Part shown: positions 4,280 through 6,189 of the stretch, in pieces
Position numbering within the stretch: the stretch's first letter is position 1
How the letters are laid out: every line of letters begins with the position of its first letter
NCBI GenBank assembly: GCA_028290765.1
Contig: JAQGJF010000489.1
Span: forward strand, 1-6,189
Length of the DNA stretch: 6,189 nucleotides
From: Tardiphaga sp.
GTDB taxonomy: Bacteria; Pseudomonadota; Alphaproteobacteria; Rhizobiales; Xanthobacteraceae
Direction: 5' to 3'
Notes under the pieces: model-generated
Database searches by the model: none
Told to the model about the DNA's origin: nothing
Seen by the model: only the letters and a program-made list of their open reading frames with translations
Made by a program: the position numbers and the translations under genes

Positions 4280-6189
4280 ACAAGACCGCCGCAAGCACCG
4301 CGACCGGCACCGGTGCGGCCAAGGAAAAATTCTCCATCGCGCTCTCGGAACAGATGCTGTTGCGCGGTCGCGCGGTGCTGCTCGAAGGCGCGCTGCCGTC
4401 GAGGGACGACGCTTTCTGCATGCTCGCGCCGCCGTTCGGCGACGGTTTTGGCGCGGCAGGTCGGTTCATTGAAATCTGGTCGAAGCAGCCGCTGGCGCGC
4501 TCCTACGATGCCCGCCAGGCGCTGGACCACGTGTCCGTCGACGACGACGACCTCGGCCGACTTCGCCACGTGCTCGCGCGGGACCTCGTGATCGCGCCGG
4601 AAACTTCGCGCACTTGCATCGAGGAGGCGGTGGTCCAGCTCGACATGGCGCTGACATGGACGGGCAGTGTACGAGCGGCATCGCGGCTTTCAAGCCTGGC
4701 GGCCTGTCATTCGCGGGACCACGGCGATCCGGCCGAACGCCTTGTTGCGGCCGCCTCGGCGGTCGCGCTCGCCGCGGCCGGCGCCGGCGCCTACGGCTTT
4801 CCCGCTTTCGGCCTGTTCCCGCCCCGCGCCGACCAATCCGGTGCCGACAGCGTGGAGCGGATCGTCGCATCCACGAAGATGATCATCCGCGGCCTTGCCG
4901 GACAGCGCATGAAGTTCGCAGCCGCCGTGGCAGCGATCCCGTCCGCCGATCGCACGACGGCCATGTCGGGCGAGGTCATGGCGATGCTGCGGTCCGCTCC
5001 CGACCGGCTGCCGTTCGTCGATACGGGATCCGGAGATGCCGCGACGTTCGCGGGGCTGTTGTGTCCCGCGCCCGCCTTCGCGCCGTCCGCCGAAGACCTG
5101 CGGCATGACTACAGGTCTTGGGCGATGGACATGATGGCCAACGACGCGCCCGCGGTCGCCGTGGTGGACGGTCTCATGACGCTGATCGGAAGAATGACGG
5201 CGGGGGAGGGCTTTTCCGTGCGTGGCCTCACGCAGATGCTGTTCGACGTACAATCGCTCGACCTCCCCGAGGGCCCGGAAGATCCGACCGCGGCGCGCAT
5301 TGCCGAGATCGTCGACCTCGTCAGGCTGCGGCTGAACCTTTACACGGCGCATCTCGGCGACCCCGAAGCGGCCCTGAAGATCGCTTCCTGGAGCGCGGGC
5401 AACGCGCTCGCCAATCTTCACCGGCCCGGTTCCTGGGCGGTGTTGGTCGCGGCCCTTGCATGGGCAGAACGTTCCGCGATCGGCCACGCGGTGGCGCCGT
5501 CGTCCGGGCCGATCTTGGGACTGCCGGACGTCGATGAAGTAATCTGCGAACGGTTTGCATCGCGGCTGTGCCGGACCGCGTCGGGGTTGGCATCCGCACT
5601 TTCCACCGTATCGGTGGTCCGCTCCGGCGATGCGGAGCGCGAGGGAAGCAGTTTCTCGGAATTGTGGCGCCGTTCGCGCGCCGTCGACGATGAGGCGCGC
5701 CGTTCCGCGGTGGCGCGTTGGTCCACAACCGGAGCGTCCGCCGTCGAAGCCGATTCCGTGGTCGTCGTGCGCTCGATCGCGGCGGAACGCCCGCACGCCA
5801 AGGAGGGTCCGCACGCCGAGTTCCTGCCCATGGTCGGCAAGCCGATCCCGCTCGTATTCACCGCCGATGTCCGCGCGGTCTACCAGAAACTGACCAGCGA
5901 GGCCCCGCACGCCCGCAACGTCATCGACGTCATACTGCGCGACACCGCCGCTTCGCGAACGGCGTCATGGAGGCCGACCATCCTGGTCGGCAATCCGGGC
6001 TCCGGAAAAACCCTCCTCACCGTAAGCATCTGCGACGCGATGCAGATTCCCTGCCGCGTCTTCAGTTGCGGGGGCGTCGCAGATTCGTCCTTTTCTGGAA
6101 CCTCCCGGCAATGGGTCACCGGCCGCGCAAGTGTGCCGTTGCAGACGATACGGAAGTTCGGAAAGGCCAACGTGGCCATCATCCTGGAT
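4276..6189 (+). CDS. Large AAA+ ATPase with long uncharacterised N-terminal region (partial, 638 codons visible)
   Basis: The GTG start at 4276 overlaps the preceding stop and has a strong GGGAGG site (4265-4270) five bases upstream. The frame stays open to the window end. About 540 residues of unrecognised, Ala-rich and probably helical sequence come first, including a hydrophobic stretch around residues 156-173 that is too Ala/Gly-rich to call a membrane span. Then comes an AAA+ core: PTILVGNPGSGKTLL with Walker A at 572-579, GTSRQW and GRASVPLQTIRK (about 610-627), and VAIILD (633-638), the start of Walker B. The spacing and the GTSRQW...LQTIRK region resemble Lon-type AAA+ modules (T-Y-I-G/A...I-x-x-M-K), so it may remodel or unfold a partner. 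Whether a protease domain follows cannot be seen. Coupling suggests it works with the DUF6634-like protein and the phosphoesterase. Confidence 0.88.
   Translation, partial: MNKTAASTATGTGAAKEKFSIALSEQMLLRGRAVLLEGALPSRDDAFCMLAPPFGDGFGAAGRFIEIWSKQPLARSYDARQALDHVSVDDDDLGRLRHVLARDLVIAPETSRTCIEEAVVQLDMALTWTGSVRAASRLSSLAACHSRDHGDPAERLVAAASAVALAAAGAGAYGFPAFGLFPPRADQSGADSVERIVASTKMIIRGLAGQRMKFAAAVAAIPSADRTTAMSGEVMAMLRSAPDRLPFVDTGSGDAATFAGLLCPAPAFAPSAEDLRHDYRSWAMDMMANDAPAVAVVDGLMTLIGRMTAGEGFSVRGLTQMLFDVQSLDLPEGPEDPTAARIAEIVDLVRLRLNLYTAHLGDPEAALKIASWSAGNALANLHRPGSWAVLVAALAWAERSAIGHAVAPSSGPILGLPDVDEVICERFASRLCRTASGLASALSTVSVVRSGDAEREGSSFSELWRRSRAVDDEARRSAVARWSTTGASAVEADSVVVVRSIAAERPHAKEGPHAEFLPMVGKPIPLVFTADVRAVYQKLTSEAPHARNVIDVILRDTAASRTASWRPTILVGNPGSGKTLLTVSICDAMQIPCRVFSCGGVADSSFSGTSRQWVTGRASVPLQTIRKFGKANVAIILD

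Noticed and set aside
4732..4800. Transmembrane segment in the AAA+ N-terminal region
   Set aside because: The stretch at residues 156-173 is mainly Ala and Gly with few bulky hydrophobics, fitting a buried or amphipathic helix as well as a membrane span.
4690..5910. 406-codon open frame on the minus strand
   Set aside because: It lies opposite the AAA+ gene, is rich in Arg, Gly and His as expected from the complement of GC-rich codons, has no recognisable motif, and the plus strand has a continuous frame ending in clear Walker motifs.

Overview
The window looks like an accessory region of a high-GC alphaproteobacterium, most likely a member of the Rhizobiales. The signs are strongly GC-biased third codon positions, an IS5/IS427-type transposase end, a DUF6634-like protein, and tightly packed genes that overlap by 1 to 4 bases. 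It carries marks of a mobile or prophage-derived island: an insertion-sequence end, two Xre-type regulators, an HNH protein, a phage-type conserved protein, tandem duplications and gene remnants. The species, and whether this is chromosome, plasmid or integrative element, cannot be decided from the sequence alone.

Layout. 1-160: right end of an IS5-family (IS427-like) element, with the transposase C-terminus and a terminal repeat next to CTAG. 161-402: no convincing gene. 403-1019: two convergent small Xre-type regulators. Between them lies a duplicated copy of their own 3' junction, so a 3' remnant of a second minus-strand regulator and a 3' remnant of a second plus-strand regulator are sandwiched between the two intact genes. 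1020-1158: divergent control region with a good sigma70-like promoter (TTGTCT-N17-TAATGT) and two related operator-like repeats. 1159-2060: HNH-type protein and phage-type conserved protein, overlapping at ATGA. 2061-2219: unusual non-coding spacer with a strictly phased 12-unit degenerate pentamer tract followed by three stem-loops. 2220-6189: a run of coupled genes, namely an unknown 174-residue protein, a calcineurin-like metallophosphoesterase, a duplicated small reading frame, a DUF6634-like protein, and a large AAA+ ATPase cut off by the window end just after the Asp of Walker B.

How the genes may work together. The regulator at 744-1019 probably controls the divergent HNH operon, and perhaps itself, through the two repeats. 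The unknown protein, phosphoesterase, DUF6634-like protein and AAA+ ATPase are linked by GTGA/ATGA start-stop overlaps with good ribosome binding sites. They are therefore probably made together, and a shared function is plausible but not shown. This module (helical unknown + metallophosphoesterase + DUF6634-like + AAA+ with a long uncharacterised N-terminal region) is the best candidate here for an undescribed system. The most striking non-coding feature is the pentamer tract at 2071-2130.
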